From Kineobactrum sediminis (GTDB lineage Bacteria; Pseudomonadota; Gammaproteobacteria; Pseudomonadales; Halieaceae), in assembly GCF_002868715.1 (NCBI RefSeq), contig NZ_PKLZ01000001.1, forward strand, positions 725,777 to 789,776: a stretch of 64,000 nt of DNA. Direction: 5' to 3'. A program made the translations under genes and the position numbers. The notes under the pieces are model-generated. The model had not been told where the DNA came from. It saw only the letters and a program-made list of their open reading frames with translations, and made no database searches. Shown piece after piece: positions 1 through 8,845 of the stretch; positions within the stretch are counted from its first letter, which is position 1, and the number at the start of each line of letters is the position of its first letter.

Positions 1-187
1 TGAAGGCTGTGCATCTATTGCGAGGCGGATTCTAGCCCGCGCAACCACCCTTATGAGGCGTCGTCCAGGCATGCGCCGCAATGGTAATCGGAACGCACTG
101 ACGACAACAGATGCTCATTCAGCCAGATGCATAGTATAACGCTGGCGATAGAGTGAATGATTGCAAATCCTCCGTTCAGTCGCGTAT

Positions 188-232
188 TTTGTAGCGTTTT
201 AGTCTACAAAGGTTTCATATTCTGGCTATACT
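188..232 (+). promoter_or_regulatory. Putative autoregulatory operator and promoter of the AsnC/Lrp gene
   Basis: A perfect 7-bp inverted repeat, TTTGTAG (188-194) and CTACAAA (204-210) with a 9-bp spacer, lies just upstream of a good -10 hexamer TATACT (227-232). The region at -35 distance (about 203-209) is a poor match and falls inside the right arm of the repeat, so a bound protein would compete with or replace -35 contacts. The regulator's ATG is at 271. AsnC/Lrp proteins commonly bind such palindromes and regulate themselves; that this one does is inferred. The rest of 1-187 shows no gene or RNA that I can recognise. Confidence 0.5.
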
Positions 233-270
233 AACTTCTTTAATCGAAAACTACGCCACGGAAAGCCTCA

Positions 271-759
271 ATGAAACTGGACCGCACAGACCGCCGGATC
301 CTCGACATCCTGCAGAACGACGGCCGCATCAGTAACCTGGAGCTGGCAGAGCGCATCGGTCTGTCACCTACGCCCTGCTCACGACGTGTTCGACGTCTGG
401 AGGAATCCGGGCTCATACGGGGCACCGCTGCACTACTGGATCAGCCCCGCCTGGGACTCAAGCTTACCGCCTGGATCGGCATCAGCATGGATCGTCATAC
501 TCCCGACCGCTTCGACGCCTTCGAAGCGCAGGTTCGCGAGTTCCCGGAAGTGATGGAATGTTCCGTTGTCACCGGCCAGAGCGCCGACTATCTGCTCAAA
601 GTAGTGATCCCCGACATGCAGTACTACGAGCGATTCCTGCTCGGCAAATTAACCCGTATCCCCGGGGTTACGGGGGTTCACTCAAGTTTCGAACTACGCC
701 AGGTAATACTGAAAACCGCCCTGCCACTGGATCATATTACCAATGATACCGAGATTTGA
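271..759 (+). CDS. AsnC/Lrp-family transcriptional regulator
   Basis: This 162-residue protein has the usual length and layout of the family. An N-terminal winged helix-turn-helix covers about residues 4-55 (DRRILDILQNDGRIS, then LAERIGLSPTPCSRRVRRLE). The rest is a RAM/AsnC ligand-binding domain (EVMECSVVTGQSADYLLKVV). Family members sense amino acids or related small molecules as oligomers and act locally or globally. The ATG at 271 sits about 39 bp after a TATACT -10 box and an inverted repeat that may be its own operator. A dehydrogenase gene follows on the same strand 118 bp later and is a candidate target. The ligand cannot be told from sequence. Confidence 0.93.
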   Translation: MKLDRTDRRILDILQNDGRISNLELAERIGLSPTPCSRRVRRLEESGLIRGTAALLDQPRLGLKLTAWIGISMDRHTPDRFDAFEAQVREFPEVMECSVVTGQSADYLLKVVIPDMQYYERFLLGKLTRIPGVTGVHSSFELRQVILKTALPLDHITNDTEI

Positions 760-877
760 ACTGACGCCTGCGGTGGTTGGGGGCACACTCCGGCCAGTAT
801 CAGTGGCCGCGAGGGAACTTGTTGTGAACACCCGCTAGAGTGCATGATCCCCATGGGAACCTAAAAGGAGCACCAGG

Positions 878-1657
878 ATGGACGATATGACAGGTAAGGT
901 GGCGCTGGTAACGGGGGGCGCCAGCGGCATGGGCCGTATCATTGCGCTGCGCCTCGCAGCGCGCGGTGCCCGGGTTGCAATATTCGACGTTAACGAAAGC
1001 GGGCTTGAAGCCACTGCCGCCGAACATCCCAATATCACTGGCTGGCACTGCGATATCGGTAACCTGGAGGATGTTGAAGCGAAAGTTGACCAGGTCGAGC
1101 ATACCCTGGGGCCCATCGATCACCTGGTACACGGCGCCGCCCTGATGCCCAGCCACAAGCTCATTGACCATACTCACGAGAGCATGCAGCGGCTGTTCCA
1201 GATCAACTATTTTGGAACCACCTACGTAATCCAGACTGCATTGAAGGGAATGCTGGCACGGCGCAGTGGCCGTATTATTGCCTTTGGCTCGATTGCGGGC
1301 CACGCGCCCGTACCGCATATGGGTGGCTACTGTGCGACCAAATCAGCCGTTAATACCTATATCGAGATACTGCAGAACGAACTTCGTGATTCGGGCGTAA
1401 GGGTGCACCTGGTGTGCCCGCCGGCGGTCAATACCCCACTGATCGACCAGACTCTGGCAACCGACAGCCCGGGCAGCATCATTGAGGCCAAGAAGTCCGG
1501 CCGACTGGCAAACCCGGAAAAAATTGTCGATGCCATCGACAAGGGTGTTGCCAGGGACCGCGACATCATTTATCCGGGGGAGGCCCGCCTGCTCATGTTA
1601 TGGCACGCGCTTTGGCCACGCCTGTGGTGGAAAACAGTACTCAAGTTCGAGAGCTGA
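878..1657 (+). CDS. SDR-family NAD(P)-dependent oxidoreductase
   Basis: A 259-residue classical short-chain dehydrogenase. The N-terminal Rossmann motif VTGGASGMGR fits TGxxxGxG, the catalytic serine lies in FGSIAG, and the YxxxK pair is in GGYCATKSA. An acidic residue after the second strand (IFDVNE) favours NAD over NADP. A strong AAGGAG Shine-Dalgarno lies 8 bp before the ATG. The C-terminal stretch with LLMLWHALWPRLWW is hydrophobic and could touch the membrane, as in some SDRs acting on lipids or retinoid-like substrates. The substrate is unknown. The gene lies downstream of the AsnC-type regulator and upstream of an exporter. Confidence 0.9.
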   Translation: MDDMTGKVALVTGGASGMGRIIALRLAARGARVAIFDVNESGLEATAAEHPNITGWHCDIGNLEDVEAKVDQVEHTLGPIDHLVHGAALMPSHKLIDHTHESMQRLFQINYFGTTYVIQTALKGMLARRSGRIIAFGSIAGHAPVPHMGGYCATKSAVNTYIEILQNELRDSGVRVHLVCPPAVNTPLIDQTLATDSPGSIIEAKKSGRLANPEKIVDAIDKGVARDRDIIYPGEARLLMLWHALWPRLWWKTVLKFES

Positions 1658-1729
1658 ATCTGCACAGCCGAAACGCATTCCGGGCAATGTCGTTTGCCGG
1701 AAGTCGCTACCGTGTTAGCATCGCGGCCC

Positions 1730-2935
1730 ATGAAAAACCGCCATCTGACCCCGGATTCACCCTGGTTGCTGGGGCTGCTGGCTTCCCTGGCGGCACTCGG
1801 CCCGCTTACTATCGATATGTACCTGCCGGCCATGCCGGCGATGCGCAGCGCCCTCGACACCCATGTCGGCGCCATTCAGCTCACCCTGAGTGCCTACCTG
1901 GTGGGCTTTGCGGTATTTCATCTGTTGTGCGGGCCCCTGGCAGACCGGTTTGGTCGCAAACCGGTTATCGCCAGCGGCATAGTGTTGTTTATCATGGCCA
2001 GCATCGGCTGCAGCCTGTCTGTCACAGTGGAGCAGTTGCTGGTTTTCCGGTTCCTGCAAGGCGTGGGCGCCTGTGTCGGCCCCACTCTGGCCCGAACTAT
2101 TGCCCGGGACCTGTTCGGCCCCCGGCGAGCCGCACGCGCACTGTCGCTGATCGCCATGCTGATGGCGCTGGCGCCTGCGGTTGCACCCACCCTGGGCGGC
2201 TGGTTGATGCTGGCATTCCCCTGGCCCAGCATTTTCGTTTTCCTGGCTGTCTATGCCAGCCTGATATTACTGCTGTTGACGCGCTACCTGGGAGAGTCGC
2301 TTCCACACCGGCAGAGCCTGCATCCAAGGGTTATCCTGCGCAATTACAGCGTATTATTACGCAGCGGCCCCTTCATGACAGTGGTAGTCACCAGCTCCCT
2401 CGTCTATGCCGGACTGATGGTTTACCTCGCATCCTCTGCATTCGTTTACCTGGAAATGCTGGGCGTGCCCCTCAAGTACTTTGGCGCCATATTCCTCACC
2501 ACCGTCGTGGGCTACATAAGCGGCAGTGCACTCAGTGCACGTCTGGCGGGTCGCTTCAGCTCACATCGGGTAGTCTTACTGGGCATCGGTCTGGCAGCTG
2601 CCTCCAGCCTGAGCATGGCTGTTGCCGGCATGCTGTTGCCCGAAAGTGTGCTGGCACTGATGCTGCCGATGATGTTCTACACCGCGGGCCTGGGGCTTAC
2701 CCTGCCGCACGCCATGAGCCTTGCGCTGCACCCGTATCCGCATATGGCCGGTACCGCGTCAGCTCTGCTGGGGTTTATTCAAATGGCAGTGTCAGCGGCA
2801 GCGAGCGCACTGATCGGCCTGTTCCTGGTGGACTCGCCCACACCCATGCTGATTGCGCTGGTGCTGACCTCGGGTGCCGCCCTGGCCTTGGGCGGAAAGA
2901 CACTCAACAGGCAGAATTACGCAACGGACTCATAG
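1730..2935 (+). CDS. Bcr/CflA-type MFS multidrug efflux transporter
   Basis: A 401-residue inner-membrane protein with about 12 hydrophobic segments. TM1 carries IDMYLPAMP, the hallmark of the Bcr/CflA drug:H+ antiporter group. The loop between TM2 and TM3 carries motif A, GPLADRFGRKPV. I chose the ATG at 1730 (MKNRHLTPDSP) because it leaves the usual short cytoplasmic N-terminus; an in-frame upstream start at 1694 would add 12 residues. The 3' end overlaps the end of the convergent diguanylate cyclase gene by 19 bp. Homologues export bicyclomycin, chloramphenicol, sulfonamides or cysteine; the substrate here is unknown. Confidence 0.9.
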   Translation: MKNRHLTPDSPWLLGLLASLAALGPLTIDMYLPAMPAMRSALDTHVGAIQLTLSAYLVGFAVFHLLCGPLADRFGRKPVIASGIVLFIMASIGCSLSVTVEQLLVFRFLQGVGACVGPTLARTIARDLFGPRRAARALSLIAMLMALAPAVAPTLGGWLMLAFPWPSIFVFLAVYASLILLLLTRYLGESLPHRQSLHPRVILRNYSVLLRSGPFMTVVVTSSLVYAGLMVYLASSAFVYLEMLGVPLKYFGAIFLTTVVGYISGSALSARLAGRFSSHRVVLLGIGLAAASSLSMAVAGMLLPESVLALMLPMMFYTAGLGLTLPHAMSLALHPYPHMAGTASALLGFIQMAVSAAASALIGLFLVDSPTPMLIALVLTSGAALALGGKTLNRQNYATDS

Positions 2936-3975
2936 CTGGGCACAATAACCAGCCGGTCCCTGCCCGCTGCCTTGGCTTCGTAAAGTGCATCGTCGGCACG
3001 GGCAAGCCATCTCGACCAGTCCTCACCGCGGTTGAGTACCGCCGCTCCCGCGGAGAACCTGACCGGGCCATCGGGGCCCTCCACGGAGCCGCTCAGGCGT
3101 TGGTGCAATTCCGGGAGTGCCTCTGCCGCGGCGCTGGCGGACATCCCCCGCAACAGGACCACAAACTCCTCACCGCCCATACGGTAGAGGCCGTCCTCCG
3201 TGCGCAATACATCTCGCACCCTGGCGGCAAAGTCTGCCAGCACCTGGTCGCCGGCATCGTGCCCGTGGTTGTCATTGATTTTTTTGAACAGGTCGAGGTC
3301 AATGACCATAATGGTGCTGCTGCGGTCGCTACTGCGACGACGCTCGGCGACGGTGGCTTCCAGGTGCTGTTGCATCAGGCGCCGGTTGCCGACCCCGGTG
3401 AGCGGATCAAGCGTCGCCTGGGCGGCCAGTAAGCGACGCTGCTGCCTGAGCTGGTTAGTAAAAATCAGGCCGAATACCGCCATCAACATCGCCACGGTAA
3501 CCCAGCTGATATGGTGCAACGGTGACTCGAACAGACGAAAGGTCAACCCGAGCAGCAGAATTACCAGGGCATTGAAAATAAGGGTGAGTATCCGGGGCAG
3601 GATCAGGCAATTTACCCAGATCACCAGGTAGGCCCACAATAACCCATTGCTGCTGACCAACAGAGCGCTCATGAGCGCCGCGGCGGTAATCGCGAGGCCG
3701 AACAGGATCAGCGCGTATTGAACGAAGCGGCGCTCACGACCCAGGAGCATGGCTATCAGCGCCATGCAAACGATCAGCGCGTTGATCACTGCACCGTTAA
3801 CGTCACCGGTCTGGTAACGGTAGATTGAAAACCCGGCAACGATGACAGCGGTAACGCTGCCCATATAGTTCATCACGGACAGTTCGAGTGTGTGAACGCC
3901 ATAGCCAGACTGGTTATCGGCAGCAGCACCGGTAGCGGCCGGCGGCGAATCCAGAAACAGATTGCCGGGTTTCAC
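2917..3975 (-). CDS. Membrane-bound diguanylate cyclase (GGDEF)
   Basis: This 352-residue protein has about six hydrophobic helices (roughly residues 35-165) and a C-terminal GGDEF domain with an intact active site, RMGGEEFVVLL, and the upstream DLDLFKKINDNHGHDAGD metal/GTP-binding stretch. It should make cyclic di-GMP from two GTP at the inner face of the membrane. No clear RxxD inhibitory site is seen before GGEEF. The GTG at 3975 is a weakly supported start (AAAGG close by); an internal ATG at 3873 would still keep the membrane region. The membrane part matches no sensor family I recognise. Confidence 0.88.
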   Translation of the reverse strand: MKPGNLFLDSPPAATGAAADNQSGYGVHTLELSVMNYMGSVTAVIVAGFSIYRYQTGDVNGAVINALIVCMALIAMLLGRERRFVQYALILFGLAITAAALMSALLVSSNGLLWAYLVIWVNCLILPRILTLIFNALVILLLGLTFRLFESPLHHISWVTVAMLMAVFGLIFTNQLRQQRRLLAAQATLDPLTGVGNRRLMQQHLEATVAERRRSSDRSSTIMVIDLDLFKKINDNHGHDAGDQVLADFAARVRDVLRTEDGLYRMGGEEFVVLLRGMSASAAAEALPELHQRLSGSVEGPDGPVRFSAGAAVLNRGEDWSRWLARADDALYEAKAAGRDRLVIVPSYESVA

Positions 3976-4148
3976 AACCTTTGTTCCGTCATTGGCTTAC
4001 CCGTCTTGACTTGCAAGCCCCCGAATATGCCACAGCGGCTCTTTAACGGCAAACATGTAAGTTTTGAGCCTCCTGGTCGAGCCCGGGAATCTGACCCTCA
4101 GGGTGTGCCTGTGGCATACTGCCCATCACGTAAAAGGGAGATAGAATT

Positions 4149-5156
4149 TTGCAAAACGCCGCAGATGTTACCCAGCTGATAGGCAATACGCCGCTGCTCT
4201 ATTTGCGCCAGGCATCAGAGCGCACCGGCTGCCATATATTCGGCAAAGCGGAGTTCATGAACCCCGGCGGGTCAGTCAAGGACCGCACGGCCCTGGGTAT
4301 TATCAGGGCAGCAGAGGCGGCGCATGAACTCAAGCCGGGAGGGCGTATCGTCGAAGGTACCGCCGGCAATACCGGTATCGGCCTGACCTTGCTCGCCAAC
4401 GCGCTGGGATACAAAAGCTCGGTGGTGATGCCCATGACCCAGAGTAAGGAGAAAATTGACGCGCTTGAGTTGTTGGGGGCCGACCTGCATCTGGTTCCCG
4501 CGACGTCTTACAGCGAACCCGGCCATTATATTCATACCGCACAGCGCCTTGCCCAAAAGTACGCCGCCACTGAGCCACAGGGCGCCATCTGGGCCAGGCA
4601 ATTCGACAACCTCGCCAATAGCGCCATTCACCGCGATACCACCGGCCAGGAGATCTGGCGCCAGACCGAGGGCGGGGTCGACGGTTTTATCTGTTCGGTT
4701 GGTACCGGCGGCACCCTCGCTGGTGTGTCTACAGCCCTCAAAGCCCACAACGAGAACATTGTTATCGGTATTGCGGACCCTTCCGGTGCATCGCTATACC
4801 ATTATTTCACCGACGGCGAGATCAAGCCCAGCCCCGGCACCTCCATCATGGAGGGAATTGGCATCAATCATATTACCGACAATGTGGCGCAGGCCCGGGT
4901 AGACGTCGCGTTCACCATAAGTGACGAGGAGGCGCTTCCCTGTGTCTTTGACCTGCTGCAACACGAGGGCCTTTGTCTCGGCGGCTCTGCCGGCGTCAAT
5001 ATTGCGGGCGCGATACGCCTTGCCGAGCAGCTGGGGCCCGGCCACACCATAGTGACCATCCTCTGCGACTATGGCACCCGCTACCAGAGCAAGCTTTTCA
5101 ATCCCGTATTCCTGCACAACAAGGGACTGCCAGTACCTACGTGGCTGGATATCTGA
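4149..5156 (+). CDS. PLP-dependent cysteine synthase / cystathionine beta-synthase-like enzyme
   Basis: A 335-residue fold-type II PLP enzyme. The Schiff-base lysine lies in NPGGSVKDRTAL and the phosphate-binding glycine loop in VGTGGTLAG. The substrate loop reads EGTAGNTGIGL instead of the usual TSGNTG of CysK/CysM, which marks a side branch. The protein most likely makes cysteine from O-acetylserine and sulfide or a related thiol; cystathionine synthesis cannot be ruled out. The C-terminus (YQSKLFNPVFL) resembles longer CysK-like proteins. Translation starts at TTG, 8 bp after AAGGGAG (4134-4140). The FMN reductase gene follows after 28 bp, probably in one transcript. Confidence 0.85.
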   Translation: MQNAADVTQLIGNTPLLYLRQASERTGCHIFGKAEFMNPGGSVKDRTALGIIRAAEAAHELKPGGRIVEGTAGNTGIGLTLLANALGYKSSVVMPMTQSKEKIDALELLGADLHLVPATSYSEPGHYIHTAQRLAQKYAATEPQGAIWARQFDNLANSAIHRDTTGQEIWRQTEGGVDGFICSVGTGGTLAGVSTALKAHNENIVIGIADPSGASLYHYFTDGEIKPSPGTSIMEGIGINHITDNVAQARVDVAFTISDEEALPCVFDLLQHEGLCLGGSAGVNIAGAIRLAEQLGPGHTIVTILCDYGTRYQSKLFNPVFLHNKGLPVPTWLDI

Positions 5157-5184
5157 CAATTACGATCACCGGACAGGAGACCTC

Positions 5185-5805
5185 ATGAAGATCGGCATCA
5201 TCAGCGGCAGCCACCGACCCAATTCCCAGAGTGCCAAGATTGCGCGGCACATTGAGCGCACATTACAACAACAGGAGTTGTGTGAGGCCACCTGGGTATA
5301 CGAACTGGCGGACAACCCGCTGCCACTGTGGGAAGAGGGGGTTTGGAATGCCGAGGATGCCGCCTGGCAGAAACTGCTGCAACCTTTGCGCGAACAACTC
5401 CATAGCTGTGACGGATTGATAATTATCTCTCCGGAATGGCATGGCATGGCCACTCCGGGTCTCAAAAACTTCCTGCTGATGTGGACCGGCGGGGAAGAGC
5501 TTGCGCACAAGCCGGCTCTTATCGTTACCGTGTCCGTTGCTGACGGCGGCTCCTATCCGGTCGCGGAACTGCGCATGAGCAGCTACAAAAACAGCCGGAT
5601 ATGTTATTTACCGGAACACCTGATCATCCGCTATGTTGACACCGTGTTTAATGAAGATCCCGCCACCAATAACGCCGACGCCCAGGCGTATTTCGAGGCG
5701 CGGCTCAGTTATTGCCTGGAAATGCTACGTGAATACAGCCTGGCTTTTCGCCAGATTCGCAATAGCGGCAAGGTTTCGCTCGCCAAGTACAGCAGTGGTA
5801 TGTAA
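5185..5805 (+). CDS. NADPH-dependent FMN reductase family protein
   Basis: A 206-residue flavodoxin-fold protein. The N-terminus KIGIISGSHRPNSQS is the phosphate-binding loop of NADPH-dependent FMN reductases, and IIISPEWHGMATPGLKNFL is the second flavin-contacting loop of this family. The ATG at 5185 has AGGAGA 4 bp upstream; an open frame extends further but into the previous gene. It probably reduces FMN, quinones or related substrates in the cytoplasm. Lying 28 bp after the cysteine synthase-like gene, it may support sulfur or redox metabolism, but that link is only positional. Confidence 0.82.
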   Translation: MKIGIISGSHRPNSQSAKIARHIERTLQQQELCEATWVYELADNPLPLWEEGVWNAEDAAWQKLLQPLREQLHSCDGLIIISPEWHGMATPGLKNFLLMWTGGEELAHKPALIVTVSVADGGSYPVAELRMSSYKNSRICYLPEHLIIRYVDTVFNEDPATNNADAQAYFEARLSYCLEMLREYSLAFRQIRNSGKVSLAKYSSGM

Positions 5806-5838
5806 GTACTCACCCGCCGGGATAAGCGAGAATTACAG

Positions 5839-7380
5839 CTATGCGGCATCAGGAGTCGCTACCTGTACCTGGTTGCGGCCTTCTGCTTTCGCCCGGTACA
5901 GCGCCCTGTCTGCCCGCTTGAGAAGGCTGTTAAGGTCTGTGCCCGGCACGCAATCTGACAAGCCGGCGCTGAATGTGAGGTTGATTGGGGCCTGCTCATC
6001 AGGGTTCAGATTAAAGCTCATTGAGGCCCTGATCCGGTCAAGGAGTTTGAAGGCTTCCAGGGTGTCGGTGTCAGGCATCAGCAGCACAAACTCTTCGCCA
6101 CCATAACGCGCCACCAGATCCGTCTCTCTTATCCGGGATTCACAGAACCGGGCAAACCGGCGCAGCACCTCGTCACCCACCGCATGGCCATGGGTATCAT
6201 TGATGCGCTTGAAAAAATCGAGATCGATAAGTGCAAGGGAGAGCTGGCGTTTGTGTCGCAGGCTCCGACCAATCTCGCGTGAGGCGAGATCATCAAAGGC
6301 GCGGCGATTAAGCAGGCCAGTGAGGTGGTCCCGGGTCGCAAGTTGTTCAAGCCGGCTCTCGAGCGCCTTGCGATGACTGACATCGCGTACTTCCACAATA
6401 CGTTCATTGTCGAGTGAAGCCACCGACAGTTCAGCGGGCCAGTTATTGTTCGCGGCATGCAGAGCCTGAACATCAAGCTGCCGGGCGCTCCCCGCGGATA
6501 GCGCGGCATGGAGCAATTCCTGGCTTTCGCGTGGAAACAGCGTGCCAATGTCGGCCTGAATCAATTCACTGCGCGGCCGGCCAACGAGCGACTCCAGCTT
6601 TGTGTTGGCGTCGACGATGGCACCATCACGAACAATCATAATGCCGGAAGTGGTCGCACCCAGTAGCTTTTCAAAGCGTTCGGCACTGTGTCTCGCCTGC
6701 TCGGCATAGTTCTGGCTTGCCTCCAGAATACGCTGCATCGTCATCAGGGCCACGCCTACAAAGCCCATTACCAGGGCCGGTATCGCAAAGTTGTAGGGCA
6801 ACAGATAGCTGAAAGACTCATGCGGTGGAATATAGGGTTTTTCCAGCAGCCAGTCATGGTAGCCCAGATAACCCCGGGTCAGGGTAACCCCTGAATACAC
6901 CAGCAGGCTGATACCTACCAGCAGATGCGCAGGACGGGTCACGCGGTCGTTGGGGCGGCGCAGCAAAATCCAGATTGCCTGCAACGGCAGCAAACCCGCA
7001 ATGGTCGAATAAACACCCATCAGGAAGTCGGAATTGCCTTCATACAGCCAGTAGTGAGTATTGACTATCACCATCACGCCGACGCTTACGATAACGATCC
7101 ACCAGGGCAGCGGACGGTCCATAATACGGAAGACGCCAAGCAGGAACAGTGCCTCCCCGCCTAACTGGCCGGCGTTTCCCAAAACGTTGAGCAGGGGGTT
7201 GCCGGTCGCCATAAAGCCGATAAAGCAGAGCACACCCGCAATAAGCACCCAACTGCCTGCCATCCAGAAACCGGGGCCAGCGTAAGGTCGGGCGGTGTAC
7301 CATAAGGCGGTAGCCGCAACGGCAACCGCGAGCAGGAGGCAGAGCCCCAGAAGCATTGGCGAGAAATAGATCTCCACCAT
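5839..7380 (-). CDS. Membrane PAS-GGDEF diguanylate cyclase
   Basis: A 513-residue protein with about seven hydrophobic helices in the first 215 residues, then a PAS domain (about 235-340, GATTSGIMIVRDGAIVDANT) and a C-terminal GGDEF domain with intact RYGGEEFVLLMPD. A LDFFKRINDTHGHAVGDEVL motif precedes it. It should synthesise cyclic di-GMP in response to a membrane or PAS signal. It lies downstream of dsbA. In Pseudomonas a diguanylate cyclase gene also sits near dsbA/cytochrome c4, so this position looks conserved. The ATG at 7380 lacks a strong ribosome-binding site. Confidence 0.9.
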   Translation of the reverse strand: MVEIYFSPMLLGLCLLLAVAVAATALWYTARPYAGPGFWMAGSWVLIAGVLCFIGFMATGNPLLNVLGNAGQLGGEALFLLGVFRIMDRPLPWWIVIVSVGVMVIVNTHYWLYEGNSDFLMGVYSTIAGLLPLQAIWILLRRPNDRVTRPAHLLVGISLLVYSGVTLTRGYLGYHDWLLEKPYIPPHESFSYLLPYNFAIPALVMGFVGVALMTMQRILEASQNYAEQARHSAERFEKLLGATTSGIMIVRDGAIVDANTKLESLVGRPRSELIQADIGTLFPRESQELLHAALSAGSARQLDVQALHAANNNWPAELSVASLDNERIVEVRDVSHRKALESRLEQLATRDHLTGLLNRRAFDDLASREIGRSLRHKRQLSLALIDLDFFKRINDTHGHAVGDEVLRRFARFCESRIRETDLVARYGGEEFVLLMPDTDTLEAFKLLDRIRASMSFNLNPDEQAPINLTFSAGLSDCVPGTDLNSLLKRADRALYRAKAEGRNQVQVATPDAA

Positions 7381-7416
7381 GGGGCTTGTTTGTTTATAGT
7401 CGCAAAGCGCGCTGGA

Positions 7417-8058
7417 TCAGGCGGCGTCGGCGGACAGCAGCGCGCGTTCTTTTTCGATCAGGTAATCGGCTATTTTCAGCATATTGGCCTGGCTACCGGC
7501 TTTGCGGGTGGAAATCCGGTACTTGCCATTAACCATCATTTCCGGGGTGCCGGTAATCTGCGCGGCACGGGCCCGGCTGTTGGCCTGGCGCACCTGGCTG
7601 CTGACACCGAATGATTTGAGCGCCTTGTTAAAATCATCGGCGGCCACACCATTGGCGGTAAATACATCGCGTATCGCCGCTTCCGAAGCCAGTCGCTTGC
7701 CATCCACGTTCATCGCCTGAAACAAGACCGTGTGCATCTTGTCACTGACACCCAGCACGTCGGCAACGTAGAACATCGCCGCGTGCAGCTCCATGGGCTT
7801 GTTCCAGATAGCGGGCGAGCCGGTAAAAATGACATCTTCCGGCAGTGACTCCTTCCAGCGACTAACCAGTGGCTCGAACGTATAGCAATGGCCACAGCCG
7901 TACCAGAAAAACTCAACCACCTCGACCCGACCGGGGTCAGCCGTGCGAATGGCAGGCGTAATCAGGTCATAGTGAGTACCTTCCTCCCAGCTTTCCTGGG
8001 CGGCTCCTACCAGGGGAGCCAGCAAGAGGAAGGTGCCAATAATCAGTCGCTTGAACAT
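7417..8058 (-). CDS. dsbA: Thiol:disulfide interchange protein DsbA
   Basis: A 213-residue periplasmic oxidase that puts disulfides into exported proteins. A signal peptide (MFKRLIIGTFLLLAPLVGAA) is followed by a thioredoxin fold with active site CGHC near residues 55-58. A helical insertion follows, and the cis-proline loop is GTPEMMVNG. The ATG at 8058 has GGAGAG 5 bp upstream and places the signal peptide at the very start; an in-frame ATG at 8070 lacks a ribosome-binding site. It lies downstream of the cytochrome c4 and c5 genes on the same strand, where it can help fold c-type cytochromes and other envelope proteins. Confidence 0.95.
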   Translation of the reverse strand: MFKRLIIGTFLLLAPLVGAAQESWEEGTHYDLITPAIRTADPGRVEVVEFFWYGCGHCYTFEPLVSRWKESLPEDVIFTGSPAIWNKPMELHAAMFYVADVLGVSDKMHTVLFQAMNVDGKRLASEAAIRDVFTANGVAADDFNKALKSFGVSSQVRQANSRARAAQITGTPEMMVNGKYRISTRKAGSQANMLKIADYLIEKERALLSADAA

Positions 8059-8168
8059 GTATCTCTCCATGAGCGGGGGTTCACTTATAGGACCTGACGC
8101 AGACGCCCAGGTTCGGTAACCACGGTAAAAATACCAAAGAGACCCGTACCGAGGGCAATCACGCGAGC

Positions 8169-8804
8169 CTAGTTAAGGCCCGCGACATAGCTTGCCACTG
8201 CTTCAATCTCCATATCACTGAGACCGAAGGCGTTGCTGCGCATTATCTTTGTGTCGCCGTCATTGGTACGGCCTTCAGGATTTTCGTAACCCTTGCGATA
8301 CATACGCAACTGGGTGGCGATATATTCGGCGTGCTGGCCGGCGAGCATCGGGTATCCCGCGGGGGCGTTCCCTTTACCAGTGGGCGAGTGGCAGGCGATA
8401 CAGGCTGCAACCTTGCGCTCGGCAACTCCCGCCCGATAGACCCTCTGGCCAAGAGCCAGGAGTTCGGGGTCGGTCTGGCCGCGAGTGGACTGCTGTGCTG
8501 CGTAGAAAGCCGCGATATCAGCGAGCTGCTGATTGGTCATATCGTCGAGTTGACCGACCATACTCGGCACCGGACGGGCGCCGTCGCGAATATCCATTAG
8601 TTGCTTATACAGATAGCGCTGACCCTGGCCCGCCAGCTTGGGGAAGGTGCCGGCAATACTGTTGCCATCTGCACCATGACAGGCGCTGCACATACCCGTG
8701 AGGGCCTCACCGGCCGCGGCATCACCGTTAAGTATCGGGGTGGCTGCGGATAGTGGCTGCGCCAATCCCAGCAGGACCCCGCAAAGGACAAGAACTCTCT
8801 TCAT
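8169..8804 (-). CDS. Diheme cytochrome c4
   Basis: A 211-residue exported protein: signal peptide to about residue 20, then two homologous cytochrome c domains, each with a CxxCH heme site (CSACHGADG and CIACHSPTG) and a distal methionine region. The size and tandem duplication are those of cytochrome c4, a periplasmic electron carrier that feeds terminal oxidases including cbb3 and aa3 types. The ATG has GGAAG upstream. Cytochrome c5 lies 41 bp upstream on the same strand and dsbA downstream, an order also known in Pseudomonas. Confidence 0.92.
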   Translation of the reverse strand: MKRVLVLCGVLLGLAQPLSAATPILNGDAAAGEALTGMCSACHGADGNSIAGTFPKLAGQGQRYLYKQLMDIRDGARPVPSMVGQLDDMTNQQLADIAAFYAAQQSTRGQTDPELLALGQRVYRAGVAERKVAACIACHSPTGKGNAPAGYPMLAGQHAEYIATQLRMYRKGYENPEGRTNDGDTKIMRSNAFGLSDMEIEAVASYVAGLN

Positions 8805-8845
8805 GACTCTTCCAGATCAAAATTGGGAGGGGGAGGGCCGGAAGG

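Noticed and set aside
1..60. A tRNA T-arm-like stretch (GCGGGCTAGAATCCGC) on the minus strand
   Set aside because: The stem is only 4 bp, the loop departs from TTCRANY, and no anticodon or D arm follows.
1600..3432. A 610-codon open frame on the plus strand
   Set aside because: It runs in another frame across the SDR end, the exporter and the opposite-strand cyclase; its translation is Arg/Pro/Gly-rich with no domain, while all three genes under it have clear motifs.
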